Below are positions 16,654 to 24,556 of a stretch of 64,000 nucleotides of DNA, in pieces (within the stretch, counting starts at the first letter, position 1; each line of letters starts with the position of its first letter). Location: contig DASSHG010000009.1 of the NCBI GenBank assembly GCA_035692985.1, positions 212,747-276,746 of the forward strand, given 5' to 3'. The notes under the pieces are model-generated. The model saw only the letters and a list, made by a program, of their open reading frames with translations, made no database searches and was not told the DNA's origin. The position numbers were made by a program, and so were the translations under genes. The stretch comes from JARIHC01 sp035692985 (GTDB lineage: Bacteria; Patescibacteriota; Saccharimonadia; Saccharimonadales; UBA4665).

Positions 16654-17692
16654 ACTTGAATTCGACCACGTCATCGGGGCGCATGACATAGGCCTTGCCC
16701 TCGGTGCGGACTTTGCCGGCGCTCCTGGCCGAGGATAACGAGCCGGCGGCTACCAAATCGGAGTAACTGACTATATCCGCGGCAATGAAGCCACGCTCAA
16801 AGTCGCCATGGATAACACCGGCTGCCTGGGGTGCCGTGGCGCCTTTAGAAATAGTCCAGGCCCGGACTTCTTTTTGGCCGGCCGTTAAGAAACTTTGCAG
16901 TCCTAGAGTATCGTAAGCAGCGTGGATCAGCTGTAGCAGACCGGATTCCTGCTGCCCGTAGCTCGCTAATAATTCGGCGGCGTCGGCTTGGTCCAAGTCC
17001 TTGAGTTCGCTTTCCAGTTTGGCGCAGACGAACAATGCCCGTGACGGAGCAACCAATTCACGCAGCCTCTCATGATGAGCGCGGTTGTTGATATCGGACT
17101 CGTCCACATTGAACACATAAATCACCGGTTTCATGGTAAGTAATTGCAAATCGGCCAAATCCTCCCTGTTAATTTCAGGATGCTGCCAGAGCGGCTGGCC
17201 ATCATTCAGAAACTTATTCATCTGCTGATAGGCGGCCGCCAGCGGCTTCAGCTTCGGGTCGGCGCGCGATTCTTTTTCCAACCGCGGCAGCCGCTTGGCC
17301 ATGGTTTGCAAATCGGCCAGCACTAACTCAGTGTTAATAATTTCGATATCTTTGGCCGGATCGCGCGATTGGCTGGCGCGCACTACGTGCGCGATGGCAT
17401 TAGTGGTCCGAATGTGGCTTAAGAACTGGTTGCCGAGGCCCTCGCCCTCGCTGGCCCCAGCCACCAAACCCGCGATATCTACGAATGTCACCGTAGCCGG
17501 TACGATCTTATCGGTTTTATATAATCCGGCCAGTTTGGCCAGGCGGCTGTCCGGCACCGGCACGATACCAGTGTTCGGGTCAATCGTCGCGAACGGGTAA
17601 TCGGCCGCCAGCACATTACTGCCGGTCAGAGCGTTGAACAGGGTAGATTTGCCGACATTTGGCAGGCCGACTATGCCGATTGAAAGACTCAT
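16637..17692 (-). CDS. ychF: Ribosome-associated ATPase YchF/OLA1
   Basis: 351 residues. Obg-related P-loop protein preferring ATP: G1 GIVGLPNVGKSTLFNAL (~6-22), G3-region DIAGLVAGASEGEGLGN, NVDE in place of NKxD (the feature that gives ATP preference), and a C-terminal TGS domain with FLTAGQKEVRAW and AGVIHGDFERGFIAADI. Near full family length (~363). Likely involved in translation and stress responses. Its stop overlaps the convergent PH-domain gene. Confidence 0.95.
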   Translation of the reverse strand: MSLSIGIVGLPNVGKSTLFNALTGSNVLAADYPFATIDPNTGIVPVPDSRLAKLAGLYKTDKIVPATVTFVDIAGLVAGASEGEGLGNQFLSHIRTTNAIAHVVRASQSRDPAKDIEIINTELVLADLQTMAKRLPRLEKESRADPKLKPLAAAYQQMNKFLNDGQPLWQHPEINREDLADLQLLTMKPVIYVFNVDESDINNRAHHERLRELVAPSRALFVCAKLESELKDLDQADAAELLASYGQQESGLLQLIHAAYDTLGLQSFLTAGQKEVRAWTISKGATAPQAAGVIHGDFERGFIAADIVSYSDLVAAGSLSSARSAGKVRTEGKAYVMRPDDVVEFKFNVSR

Positions 17693-17725
17693 TACCCTTA
17701 TTTTAGCAAAGACCGCGGAAAGGTA

Positions 17726-17754
17726 TTGACATTGAGAGTAATTAAGAGTTTAAT
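17726..17754 (+). promoter_or_regulatory. Promoter upstream of the 673-nt RNA candidate
   Basis: Consensus TTGACA (17726-17731), 17 bp, TTTAAT (17749-17754), predicted start about 17761. There is no coding region downstream for almost 800 bp, so the product should be non-coding. Confidence 0.6.
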
Positions 17755-17827
17755 AGTTAATAGCAATTTTGGGTTGATGGCGGCTTGAATCAAGATGGTT
17801 TCGCGGCCTCCCTAAGATTCGCACTTT

Positions 17828-18500
17828 GACATGTCAGATTGTAGAGTTCGTTACGGTGTTATTAGGATACAACCAGGATGCTCGTTGAGAGGAGCGTCAC
17901 GTTTGTATTCTAATAATTGAAGTGTAAGAAAACTTTTAACAGCTTGTTAAATGCGGCGTCGAAGCAGGGATAGGAAGAGACGTTCGCGTTTGCAAGAGGT
18001 GTGACCCAGTGGGTAATGCAGCTGTTTGGTTTCGTTGAGCCGATCAACCAGCGCAGTCTGGGTACACCTAACAGGGAGAAGGGGAATACCGGAAGCCGGA
18101 AGGTGAGTTCAAGACAGTGTATTGTAGTGTCTTGGAGCTCCAAATGGATTTATCCCATTTGTGTTCTTCGGCCTAAGGCCATGAAGAAGCCTTTCCGGCA
18201 TCCGGTTTTACAGATTTCCTCCGGGGCGATATTACGTTTCGTGCGTATTTCTAGTAGTAGTTCCGCGCACTTAGTGTGATGAAGTAGCCTCATGATGAGT
18301 CAAGCAGCTCGGAAGCAATCGTACCTCGTGTTCTCCCATCATGGGATACGTATTCGCTTGCGAAATGCTAGCTATAGAGCAAATGGGAGGGCGAGTGATC
18401 AGGCTTAATAGCTTGATATAGTTGCTCCTGCAACCACTCGTCCTCCCCCGCTTCCTTACACCACCTATCCCCCGCAACTTGAATTCCAATCTGACATGTC
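17828..18500 (+). ncRNA. Candidate large structured non-coding RNA (~673 nt)
   Basis: No convincing gene fills 17693-18541. The ends carry a perfect 14-bp inverted repeat, 17828-17841 with 18487-18500, followed by TTTT. Inside are many local helices in order: 17859-17872/17903-17916 (14 bp, one G-U) enclosing 17877-17883/17892-17898; 17935-17941/17945-17951; 17997-18009/18058-18069 (12 bp, one bulge) enclosing 18034-18038/18044-18048; 18088-18103/18190-18206 (15 bp, one mismatch, one bulge) enclosing three hairpins (18110-18134, 18141-18161, 18164-18188); 18241-18245/18266-18270; 18385-18397/18435-18447 (13 bp, one G-U) enclosing 18398-18417 and 18421-18434. This is a closed multibranch architecture of the kind seen in large ornate RNAs such as GOLLD, ROOL or OLE, but I do not recognise it as any of these. 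The plus strand is chosen from the upstream promoter and the 3' T-run. Alternative: a non-coding inverted-repeat element. Confidence 0.7.
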
Positions 18501-18541
18501 TTTTCCCTTATCACTAGAACGAATAAAGTTATAATTATCAC

Positions 18542-19063
18542 ATGACTAAGTACGGGGCTTTTTTGCGCGGGGTTAACGTAGGCGGCCGGATTATCAGGAT
18601 GGCTGATTTACGTGTCTGCTTGGAAAAAGTCGGCCTAGAAAACGTGACCACGATTTTACAGAGCGGAAACTTGGTGTTTGAGAGCGGCTCAGCCGCGCCA
18701 CAGCTCAAGAAATTGATTGAAACGAGTCTGACCAAGACCTTCGGCTACTCGGCTAAGGCGCAGGTCTTGCCGCTTGAGGCATTAGCTAAAATTGTTGACC
18801 AGTATCCGTTCAGAACGGCTGGCGACAACCAGCACGACTACGTGATTTTCATGGAAAACGGCCTGGAAAAAGAGCTGGCCGCTGAACCGTGCCGGTTGGC
18901 CGCGGGCGAGCAGGTGGCGGCTGGGCGTGGCGTGGTCTACTGGCGTGTAGATAAGGGTTCGACTCTGAAAAGTGACTTCGCCAAATTGCTTACCAAAGCC
19001 AAATACCGCCATTTCAACACTAACCGCAACATCAAAACATTGCGCAAAATGCTAGCGCTCTGA
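18542..19063 (+). CDS. DUF1697 family protein
   Basis: 173 residues. Begins YGAFLRGVNVGGRIIRMADLR and has TTILQSGNLVFES, both hallmarks of DUF1697 (COG3797), and ends with the family's TNRNIKTLRKM. Biochemical role unknown; small cytoplasmic protein. TATAAT at 18530-18535 is 6 nt before the ATG, so the message is probably leaderless. The 3' end overlaps the convergent MmpL gene by 12 bp. Confidence 0.88.
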   Translation: MTKYGAFLRGVNVGGRIIRMADLRVCLEKVGLENVTTILQSGNLVFESGSAAPQLKKLIETSLTKTFGYSAKAQVLPLEALAKIVDQYPFRTAGDNQHDYVIFMENGLEKELAAEPCRLAAGEQVAAGRGVVYWRVDKGSTLKSDFAKLLTKAKYRHFNTNRNIKTLRKMLAL

Positions 19064-21250
19064 TTCGTGGTACAGCTTAGACGGCCACCAATTGTAGCGG
19101 CCGAGCAGGGTGACGATTGATGGTACTAACAAGGTCCGTACAAAAAATGTATCCAGCAGGATGCCGAAGGCTATCGAGTAGCCGATTTCCTCGACCTGGA
19201 TGTTGCCGCCGACCAGGCCGAGCACGCCAAACGTACCGGCTAAGATCAGGCCAGCCGAGGTAACTGTCGTGCCGGTTACGCCGATGGCCCGGGTGACGGC
19301 TTTCAGCAGCGATTTTTCGTGGTGGGCTTCTTCGCGGATACGGCTCATCACCAGAATATTGTAGTCCTGGCCGAGCGCCATACCGAAAATGAACATTAGG
19401 AAAGGCAGGATGAAGTTCAAGCCGTCTTGGTGGCCGAGGTGGACGAAAACGATCATGGCGAAACCGAGCGTTGCCAGATATGACAGGCCGACCGTGGCGA
19501 TCAGGTACCATGGCGCAACCAGACTGCGCAGCATGATGGCCAGCAGCAAACCGATAATTATCAGCACGATCGGCACGATGTGTTTCAGGTCATTGTTGGC
19601 CACGTGGCCAACGTCGTAACCGACGGAATCGATACCGTAGACGGCATTGGTTTGGGCGCCGACATTAGCGGCGACTTTTTGCAGGGCCGCGCGAACGGCC
19701 GGCGTGGCTTGGGTGGCGGCTTGGCTGCCGGTTGGTCCGGCGGCGAAGATGGCGTAGAACTGCACGGTTTTGCCGTCGGCGCTGATGAATTGCGAGATGG
19801 CTTGCAGGGCCGGATTATTGCCGCCGCTATCGCCGCTAGCGTGCAACGCGGCCAGCTGGGCCGGGGTCAGGCTGAAACCGTTGGCGTTAAATGGTCCGCT
19901 GACAGCCTTGAACTGGCCAGAAGCGACCAGTTCAGTCTGGGCTTTTTGGACGGACTCTAAATTGTTCCAGACCGGCTGGTTGAACTTCAGTATCAGCAGG
20001 TCGGGATTATTGTTGGCCGCCGGAAAATGGGCCGCGATGGCTTGCTGGCCGGCCGACGAATCGCTGCCGCTTGGCGGCGCTTGATTTCCGAAGCCGGTCG
20101 TTTGATAGCCGATTATGCCGAGCGACAAACCGCCAAAAATAATAATGCCGAGGATTAACATGCGTGCCGGCCGCTGAATGACACGGTCAGCCAGCCGGCC
20201 CCACAGGCCGATTTTCGACTCGCGCTTTCGTGTTTTGGACGGCCAGAAAACCGCCCGGCCTAGGACGGCCAGCAAAGCCGGCAAAAAGGTCAGGGCGATC
20301 AGCAGCATAATAACCAGGGCAATCGCCAACGCCGGCCCCAATCCTTTATATATGCCGAATGACGCTAACAGCAGACTGAGTAGCGCCGCCACAACCGTCG
20401 CGGCCGAGAAAGTTATAGACTCGCCGACCTTGGACAGGGCTTTAACGACGGCTTCTTTGGGCTCCAGGCCTTTGCGCAGCTCTTCGCGCACCCGGAAGAC
20501 CAGGAAAAGTCCGTAATCGGTGCCGGCTCCCAGCACTAGCACGATCAGCAAAATCTGGGTGATAAATGATACCTGTACGCCGATTTTGGTCGATTCGGCA
20601 ATCACCGGCTGTGCTACGGCCAGTGCCAAGCCAGCCGGCAGCAGGGTAGCTAGCGGCGCTAAAATGGCTCGGAAAACCAATAGCAGCAGCACCAGTATAA
20701 GCAGGATCGTGTACCCCTCGGTACTATTGCGGCCTTTTTGGTTAGCGTTTTCGTCGTCGACGCCCGCCGCCAAGTCGCCTGTTAGGTGCAAGCTCAAGCC
20801 TGGCGGCACGTTATTTTGCAATTGGGCGCGGATGTTATCGACAATCTGAGTGGCTTGATCGCCAAAGGCCGCGCCGCTGACCCCGACCGCTAGTTCCTGG
20901 GCCTCGCCATCGGCCGAAACGCCTTGGTTTTGCACGGACGTAACATCTTTAACGCCTTGAAGAGCTTGGCCAATACGCGCGACGGCGGCCTTATCAGCGG
21001 CACTCAGCGGCCCGTTATCGCTGACCGCCACAACCACCGCCGTGCTGGCTGTATTTTTATTTTGGAAAGCCGATTCCAGCTCCGTGGCCTGGGTGGTCGG
21101 GCTGTTTTTGGGCAGGAACTGGGAATTATCGTTTTTGGAAACATCGGTGATGCTGGGGAAATTGGCCGTGACAATAGGTATGGCAGCCAGCCAGAAAACA
21201 ATAATAAACCAGCGGAAACGAACTGAAAAACGGGCGATCTTCTCAAACAT
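19052..21250 (-). CDS. MMPL/RND-family membrane transporter
   Basis: 732 residues with 12 predicted membrane spans in two halves, each preceded by a large extracytoplasmic loop (~45-175 and ~400-530). The MmpL/HAE signature is seen in VLGAGTDYGLFLVFRVREEL (~245) and FGMALGQDYNILVMSRIREE (~620), with the Asp residues used for proton coupling. Likely exports lipids or hydrophobic drugs. Divergent from an MFS drug transporter with 61 bp between starts. Upstream TACATT lies 8 nt before the ATG, again leaderless-like. Confidence 0.92.
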   Translation of the reverse strand: MFEKIARFSVRFRWFIIVFWLAAIPIVTANFPSITDVSKNDNSQFLPKNSPTTQATELESAFQNKNTASTAVVVAVSDNGPLSAADKAAVARIGQALQGVKDVTSVQNQGVSADGEAQELAVGVSGAAFGDQATQIVDNIRAQLQNNVPPGLSLHLTGDLAAGVDDENANQKGRNSTEGYTILLILVLLLLVFRAILAPLATLLPAGLALAVAQPVIAESTKIGVQVSFITQILLIVLVLGAGTDYGLFLVFRVREELRKGLEPKEAVVKALSKVGESITFSAATVVAALLSLLLASFGIYKGLGPALAIALVIMLLIALTFLPALLAVLGRAVFWPSKTRKRESKIGLWGRLADRVIQRPARMLILGIIIFGGLSLGIIGYQTTGFGNQAPPSGSDSSAGQQAIAAHFPAANNNPDLLILKFNQPVWNNLESVQKAQTELVASGQFKAVSGPFNANGFSLTPAQLAALHASGDSGGNNPALQAISQFISADGKTVQFYAIFAAGPTGSQAATQATPAVRAALQKVAANVGAQTNAVYGIDSVGYDVGHVANNDLKHIVPIVLIIIGLLLAIMLRSLVAPWYLIATVGLSYLATLGFAMIVFVHLGHQDGLNFILPFLMFIFGMALGQDYNILVMSRIREEAHHEKSLLKAVTRAIGVTGTTVTSAGLILAGTFGVLGLVGGNIQVEEIGYSIAFGILLDTFFVRTLLVPSIVTLLGRYNWWPSKLYHESER

Positions 21251-21266
21251 TACTTACAATGTACCG

Positions 21267-21279
21267 TTTCAATTTGAAA
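21267..21279. promoter_or_regulatory. Palindrome TTTCAA-T-TTGAAA between divergent transporters
   Basis: A perfect 13-bp palindrome centred in the 61-bp gap between the MMPL and MFS genes, overlapping the -35 region expected for both. A repressor site is plausible; no regulator gene is adjacent. Confidence 0.35.
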
Positions 21280-21311
21280 AAACAAAACTTTCCTATAGTA
21301 TAAATAGTATA

Positions 21312-22775
21312 GTGAGCAAACAAACCAAACAAACAAGCCATTGGCTGATTCTAGTGCTGTTGGCGCTGGCGCAGTTCATGGTAGTGCTGGATGTGTCGAT
21401 CGTGAACGTAGCTTTGCCGGCGATCCAGCGGGCCTTTCATATGACCCAGGAGAACCTGCAATGGATCGTGACGATGTATTCCTTAACGTTCGGCGGCTGT
21501 TTGTTGCTCGGTGGCCGGGCAGCCGACCTGTTTGGCCGGCGCAAAATTTTCCTGGCCGGCGTAACGCTGTTTACTTTAGCTTCTTTAGCTTGCGGTTTGG
21601 CGCAGTCTGATACGTGGATTATCATCGCCCGCGGCGTGCAGGGCCTGGCCGGTGCCTTTATGTCGCCGGCGGCACTGTCAATTATTTTGGTGACCTACCG
21701 CGAAGGGCACGAGCGCAACATGGCTCTGTCAGTCTGGGGCGCGGTGGCTTCCGGCGGCGCGGCCGTTGGGGTGCTGGCCGGAGGTATTATTACCCAATAC
21801 TTGAGCTGGCGCTGGAACTTTTTTGTGAACGTGCCGGTTGGGATCGGCGTGATAATAACGGCATTGCGTATTCTCGACCGCCACGAATCAACCCTGGAAC
21901 ACAACCAGCTTGACCTGCCAGGCGCTATCCTTGTTACCGGCGGCTTGATGTCGTTAGTTTACGCCCTGGTCAAGGCGCCGAGCGACGGTTGGACCGCGCA
22001 CACGCCGTTGACTTTTTTCATCATCGCAATCGTCGCGCTGGCAGCTTTCGTGATCAACGAGAGCCGGGCAGAACACCCACTGGTGCCGCTGAAAATTTTC
22101 CGCATCCGCAACCTGGCCGGCGCCGATTTGCTGATGCTTTTTATGGCCTCCGGTTTGTTCTCGGTCTTCTTTTTCACCACGCTGTATCTGCAGGAAGTTC
22201 TGGGCTACACGCCCATAAAGACCGGTGTTAGTTTCCTGGTTGTTCCAGTAGCCATCGCCATCACGGCCACCAATGTGCCGCGTCTTATCCAAAAGATTGG
22301 CTACAAACCTATCTTGATGGTAGCGCCGCTGGTGGTTTCGGCCGGTCTGTTCTGGGTGTCGCATATTCCGGTTCATGGCACCTACTGGGGTAATGTGGCG
22401 CCCGGCATGATATTGATGGGCTTAGGCATGGGCGCGACCTTCGTTTCGGTGACCATCGCGGCGACGTCCGGCGTGCCGCACCATGAGTCCGGCTTGGCTT
22501 CCGGTTTGCTGAATACTTCCCAGCAGATTGGCGGCGCCCTCGGCTTGGCCGTGCTGACCGGCATCGCTACCTCGTCGACCACCCGCTACCTGGCTAACCT
22601 GCATTTGATGGCTCCGCCCACCCAGCTGCAACAACTCACCGCCACGGTCCACGGTTTCCACAACGGCTACCTGATTGCCTCGACTTTCGGTATTGCCGCC
22701 GCCCTGATCGCTACTCTCGTCATCCGCCAGCAAAAAGCCAAGTCCGACCCCAGCCATAAGGAAAGCGGACGCTGA
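21312..22775 (+). CDS. MFS drug exporter, EmrB/QacA (DHA2, 14-span) type
   Basis: 487 residues from GTG 21312. The frame is open further upstream, but that part lies in the MMPL gene and intergenic region, and TATAAA (21299-21304) sits 7 nt before this GTG. Family motifs: LALAQFMVVLDVSIVNVALP (motif D1), GGRAADLFGRRKIF (motif A), and SPAALSIILVTY with GRERN-like residues. Fourteen hydrophobic segments. Proton-driven efflux of lipophilic compounds is the usual role. Forms a divergent efflux pair with the MMPL transporter. Confidence 0.9.
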   Translation: MSKQTKQTSHWLILVLLALAQFMVVLDVSIVNVALPAIQRAFHMTQENLQWIVTMYSLTFGGCLLLGGRAADLFGRRKIFLAGVTLFTLASLACGLAQSDTWIIIARGVQGLAGAFMSPAALSIILVTYREGHERNMALSVWGAVASGGAAVGVLAGGIITQYLSWRWNFFVNVPVGIGVIITALRILDRHESTLEHNQLDLPGAILVTGGLMSLVYALVKAPSDGWTAHTPLTFFIIAIVALAAFVINESRAEHPLVPLKIFRIRNLAGADLLMLFMASGLFSVFFFTTLYLQEVLGYTPIKTGVSFLVVPVAIAITATNVPRLIQKIGYKPILMVAPLVVSAGLFWVSHIPVHGTYWGNVAPGMILMGLGMGATFVSVTIAATSGVPHHESGLASGLLNTSQQIGGALGLAVLTGIATSSTTRYLANLHLMAPPTQLQQLTATVHGFHNGYLIASTFGIAAALIATLVIRQQKAKSDPSHKESGR

Positions 22776-22860
22776 AATCACCCAATTGCTATTAGACGGG
22801 TAGATGACCATCCTGATTGATACCCAAGTACTAGTTTGACCAGACTCGGGTATATTTGGA

Positions 22861-22889
22861 TTGACTTTTTTGCATTGGGGTGTTATAAT
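22861..22889 (+). promoter_or_regulatory. Consensus promoter for the secreted protein at 22944
   Basis: TTGACT (22861-22866), 17 bp, TATAAT (22884-22889). Start expected near 22896, leaving a ~48-nt leader that contains the ribosome-binding site and the left arm of a gene-spanning inverted repeat. Confidence 0.75.
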
Positions 22890-22920
22890 TATAAATATTG
22901 AGGCACTTTCGCTTCATGTC

Positions 22921-23493
22921 AACGAGTTCGGGGAGGCCCGAAAATGTTTGTTTCACAAAGCAATGTTCGGAAGAATCGCAGGTTCTTCGGTCCCATCCTG
23001 GTGATCGCGGTTATCGCAACACTGGCGTTCGTGTCTCAGGCATCGGCATCGGGCAAAGCCCAAATCAACGTGCTGATCCACTACGGCGTGCCAGGGCTAA
23101 CTACCGGTGACCCGGGCAACCAGTCCCAAGTCAACACCGCCAACGGTTTCAAGCCCTCCGGCAAGGTAGGCAAGATCGTTAAGGTCAAGCAGGGCGTTAA
23201 GCTCCGGCTAGTCAAAGGCGAGAAGATCGCTAAAGTCGGCTACAACTATGTCGCCAAGAGCACGGGCAACGTGTCCATGGGCAAATGGAACGGCAAAGGT
23301 GTGCTTCGGCTTAAGAGGAAGAGCATTCGGATTACGGATGTCTTCGTATGGGCAAAGATTCCAGATCACCCGCCGTACATCACGGTGACACTCTGATGAG
23401 AGGCTGCCAGCGGGGCGAGGTTCTTCGGCAAAAGCCGTTGACCTCGCCCTAAGGCGAGCCCCCTAGTGTCCTCCCTGCCTACCCGAACTCGTT
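22921..23493 (+). repeat. 16-nt inverted repeat enclosing a gene, masking its Shine-Dalgarno site
   Basis: 22921-22936 and 23478-23493 are reverse complements at 15 of 16 positions (mismatch 22933/23481). The left arm ends in GGGGAGG, the ribosome-binding site of the gene at 22944; the right arm is in the 3' untranslated region just before TTTTATTTTATT. Between gene and right arm lies a strong hairpin, GGGCGAGGT (23413-23421)/ACCTCGCCC (23441-23449), enclosing CGGC/GCCG. Confidence 0.6.
22944..23396 (+). CDS. Small secreted basic protein, unknown
   Basis: 150 residues. Signal peptide: basic NVRKNRR, hydrophobic ~15-31, cleavage expected after SQASA (~36). The mature part is basic, Gly/Lys/Val-rich, with short beta-like stretches (VGKIVKVKQGVKLRLVKG) and no Cys; I do not recognise the family. 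GGGGAGG lies 7-9 nt before ATG 22944. The whole gene is bracketed by a 16-nt inverted repeat (22921-22936 and 23478-23493) whose left arm contains that Shine-Dalgarno site. Confidence 0.7.
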   Translation: MFVSQSNVRKNRRFFGPILVIAVIATLAFVSQASASGKAQINVLIHYGVPGLTTGDPGNQSQVNTANGFKPSGKVGKIVKVKQGVKLRLVKGEKIAKVGYNYVAKSTGNVSMGKWNGKGVLRLKRKSIRITDVFVWAKIPDHPPYITVTL

Positions 23494-23583
23494 TTATTTT
23501 ATTCTTGTTTGACCGTTGGGCCTGTTGTCATTAGACCGTTGAGACAGGACAGGGTTGGTAGAGTAGGCCACGGTATACTTCTA

Positions 23584-23612
23584 TTGACGTAGTATTACAT
23601 TAATGTTAAAAT
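23584..23612 (+). promoter_or_regulatory. Promoter of the polysaccharide deacetylase gene
   Basis: TTGACG (23584-23589), 17 bp, TAAAAT (23607-23612) with TG at 23604-23605. Only 6 nt separate the -10 from ATG 23619, so the message should be leaderless. Confidence 0.7.
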
Positions 23613-23618
23613 AGTATC

Positions 23619-24482
23619 ATGTTTGAGCGTCGTATTAATAAAAGACTCTTGGGCGCTGCGGCTGCTATAGCAGCCGGCAATCTTGCAGTACCGGCAGCGG
23701 GGGCTGTGACGAATGAACACGAGGCGGCTTTGGCTGCCAAACGGGTTGCCATAACAAAAGTCGGCGGCCACGCTGTAAAAAGCGCTAGCTCCGCCATAGT
23801 ATCGAAAGCACACCACAAGAGACATTACCGTTCCAGCGGCGGAACCGCGGCCGTTCGGCTACCTACCGGCTGCACATCACCCGGTGGCACCACGGTTACT
23901 ACCGGTCCACATTACCCTCGGCGCGTGGCTCTAACTTTTGACGATGGCCCAAGCGTCAAGAATACACCCAAGATTCTCAACATTCTTAATCACTTTGGCG
24001 TACACGGTACGTTTTTTGAGGAAGGTAAGCATGTGCGTGGGCGTGAAGAGCTGATGACCGAAATACTGGCTAGCGGTGATGAAATCGGCAACCATTCTTA
24101 TCATCACCCCCAGGATCCGGGGTATGGTGAACTGGTACAGACTAATCATCGCATACAGGAAGCCACCGGCTTTAAACCCTGCCTGTTCCGTCCGCCATAT
24201 GGCTTGGTGAACAGCAACGTATCTTCGGCAGCTAGTCGCCTCGGCCTAGAGATAGTAGAGTGGAGCGTAGACTCCCTGGACGATAAACACCCGGGGGTTT
24301 CCGCTATCCGATCCAATGTTTTGAGCCAGGCGGAGCCAGGTTCCGTCATCCTTATGCATGACGGCGGCCATCATCCCCAAACCGTCCGGGCTCTACCGGG
24401 AATCATCCGCGGCCTGAAAGACCAGGGGTTTGGTTTTGCTACCGTCACTGAGCTCACAGGCGGACATTGCACCTACAAATAG
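23619..24482 (+). CDS. Secreted polysaccharide deacetylase (NodB homology)
   Basis: 287 residues. N-terminal signal peptide (RRINKRLLGAAAAIAAG, cleavage near PAAGA). The NodB domain (~95-285) has all metal and catalytic motifs: TFDDGP (motif 1), HSYHHP (motif 2, HxxxH-type zinc ligands), RPPYG (motif 3), WSVDSLD (motif 4) and LMHDGG (motif 5). Removes N-acetyl groups from peptidoglycan or a surface polysaccharide, outside the membrane. Lies between a secreted protein and the giant surface protein, in a region devoted to the envelope. Confidence 0.93.
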   Translation: MFERRINKRLLGAAAAIAAGNLAVPAAGAVTNEHEAALAAKRVAITKVGGHAVKSASSAIVSKAHHKRHYRSSGGTAAVRLPTGCTSPGGTTVTTGPHYPRRVALTFDDGPSVKNTPKILNILNHFGVHGTFFEEGKHVRGREELMTEILASGDEIGNHSYHHPQDPGYGELVQTNHRIQEATGFKPCLFRPPYGLVNSNVSSAASRLGLEIVEWSVDSLDDKHPGVSAIRSNVLSQAEPGSVILMHDGGHHPQTVRALPGIIRGLKDQGFGFATVTELTGGHCTYK

Positions 24483-24494
24483 ACTGTATAAAGC

Positions 24495-24523
24495 TTGCAG
24501 TATACTGCTTATGTTCATATACT
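24495..24523 (+). promoter_or_regulatory. Promoter of the giant surface protein gene
   Basis: TTGCAG (24495-24500), 17 bp, TATACT (24518-24523), start about 24530. A GGTACC-TAA-GGTAACC inverted repeat lies over the start region. Confidence 0.55.
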
Positions 24524-24556
24524 GGTACCTAAGGTAACCAGTGAAGTCCATATGTA

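Noticed and set aside
18001..18279. 92-codon plus-strand frame, with minus-strand frames at 17910-18143 and 18271-18489, inside the 673-nt element
   Set aside because: No ribosome-binding site or -10 next to their starts, atypical residue composition, and the DNA is explained by RNA helices.
17828..18500. Group I or group II intron, tmRNA, 6S or SRP RNA as the identity of the 673-nt element
   Set aside because: No domain V hairpin, no group I P/Q/R/S core, no tRNA-like ends with CCA, and the size and layout do not fit 6S or SRP RNA.
21042..21311. N-terminal extension of the MFS transporter
   Set aside because: Lies inside the MMPL gene and the divergent promoter; the GTG at 21312 has a matching -10 and gives the standard N-terminus.
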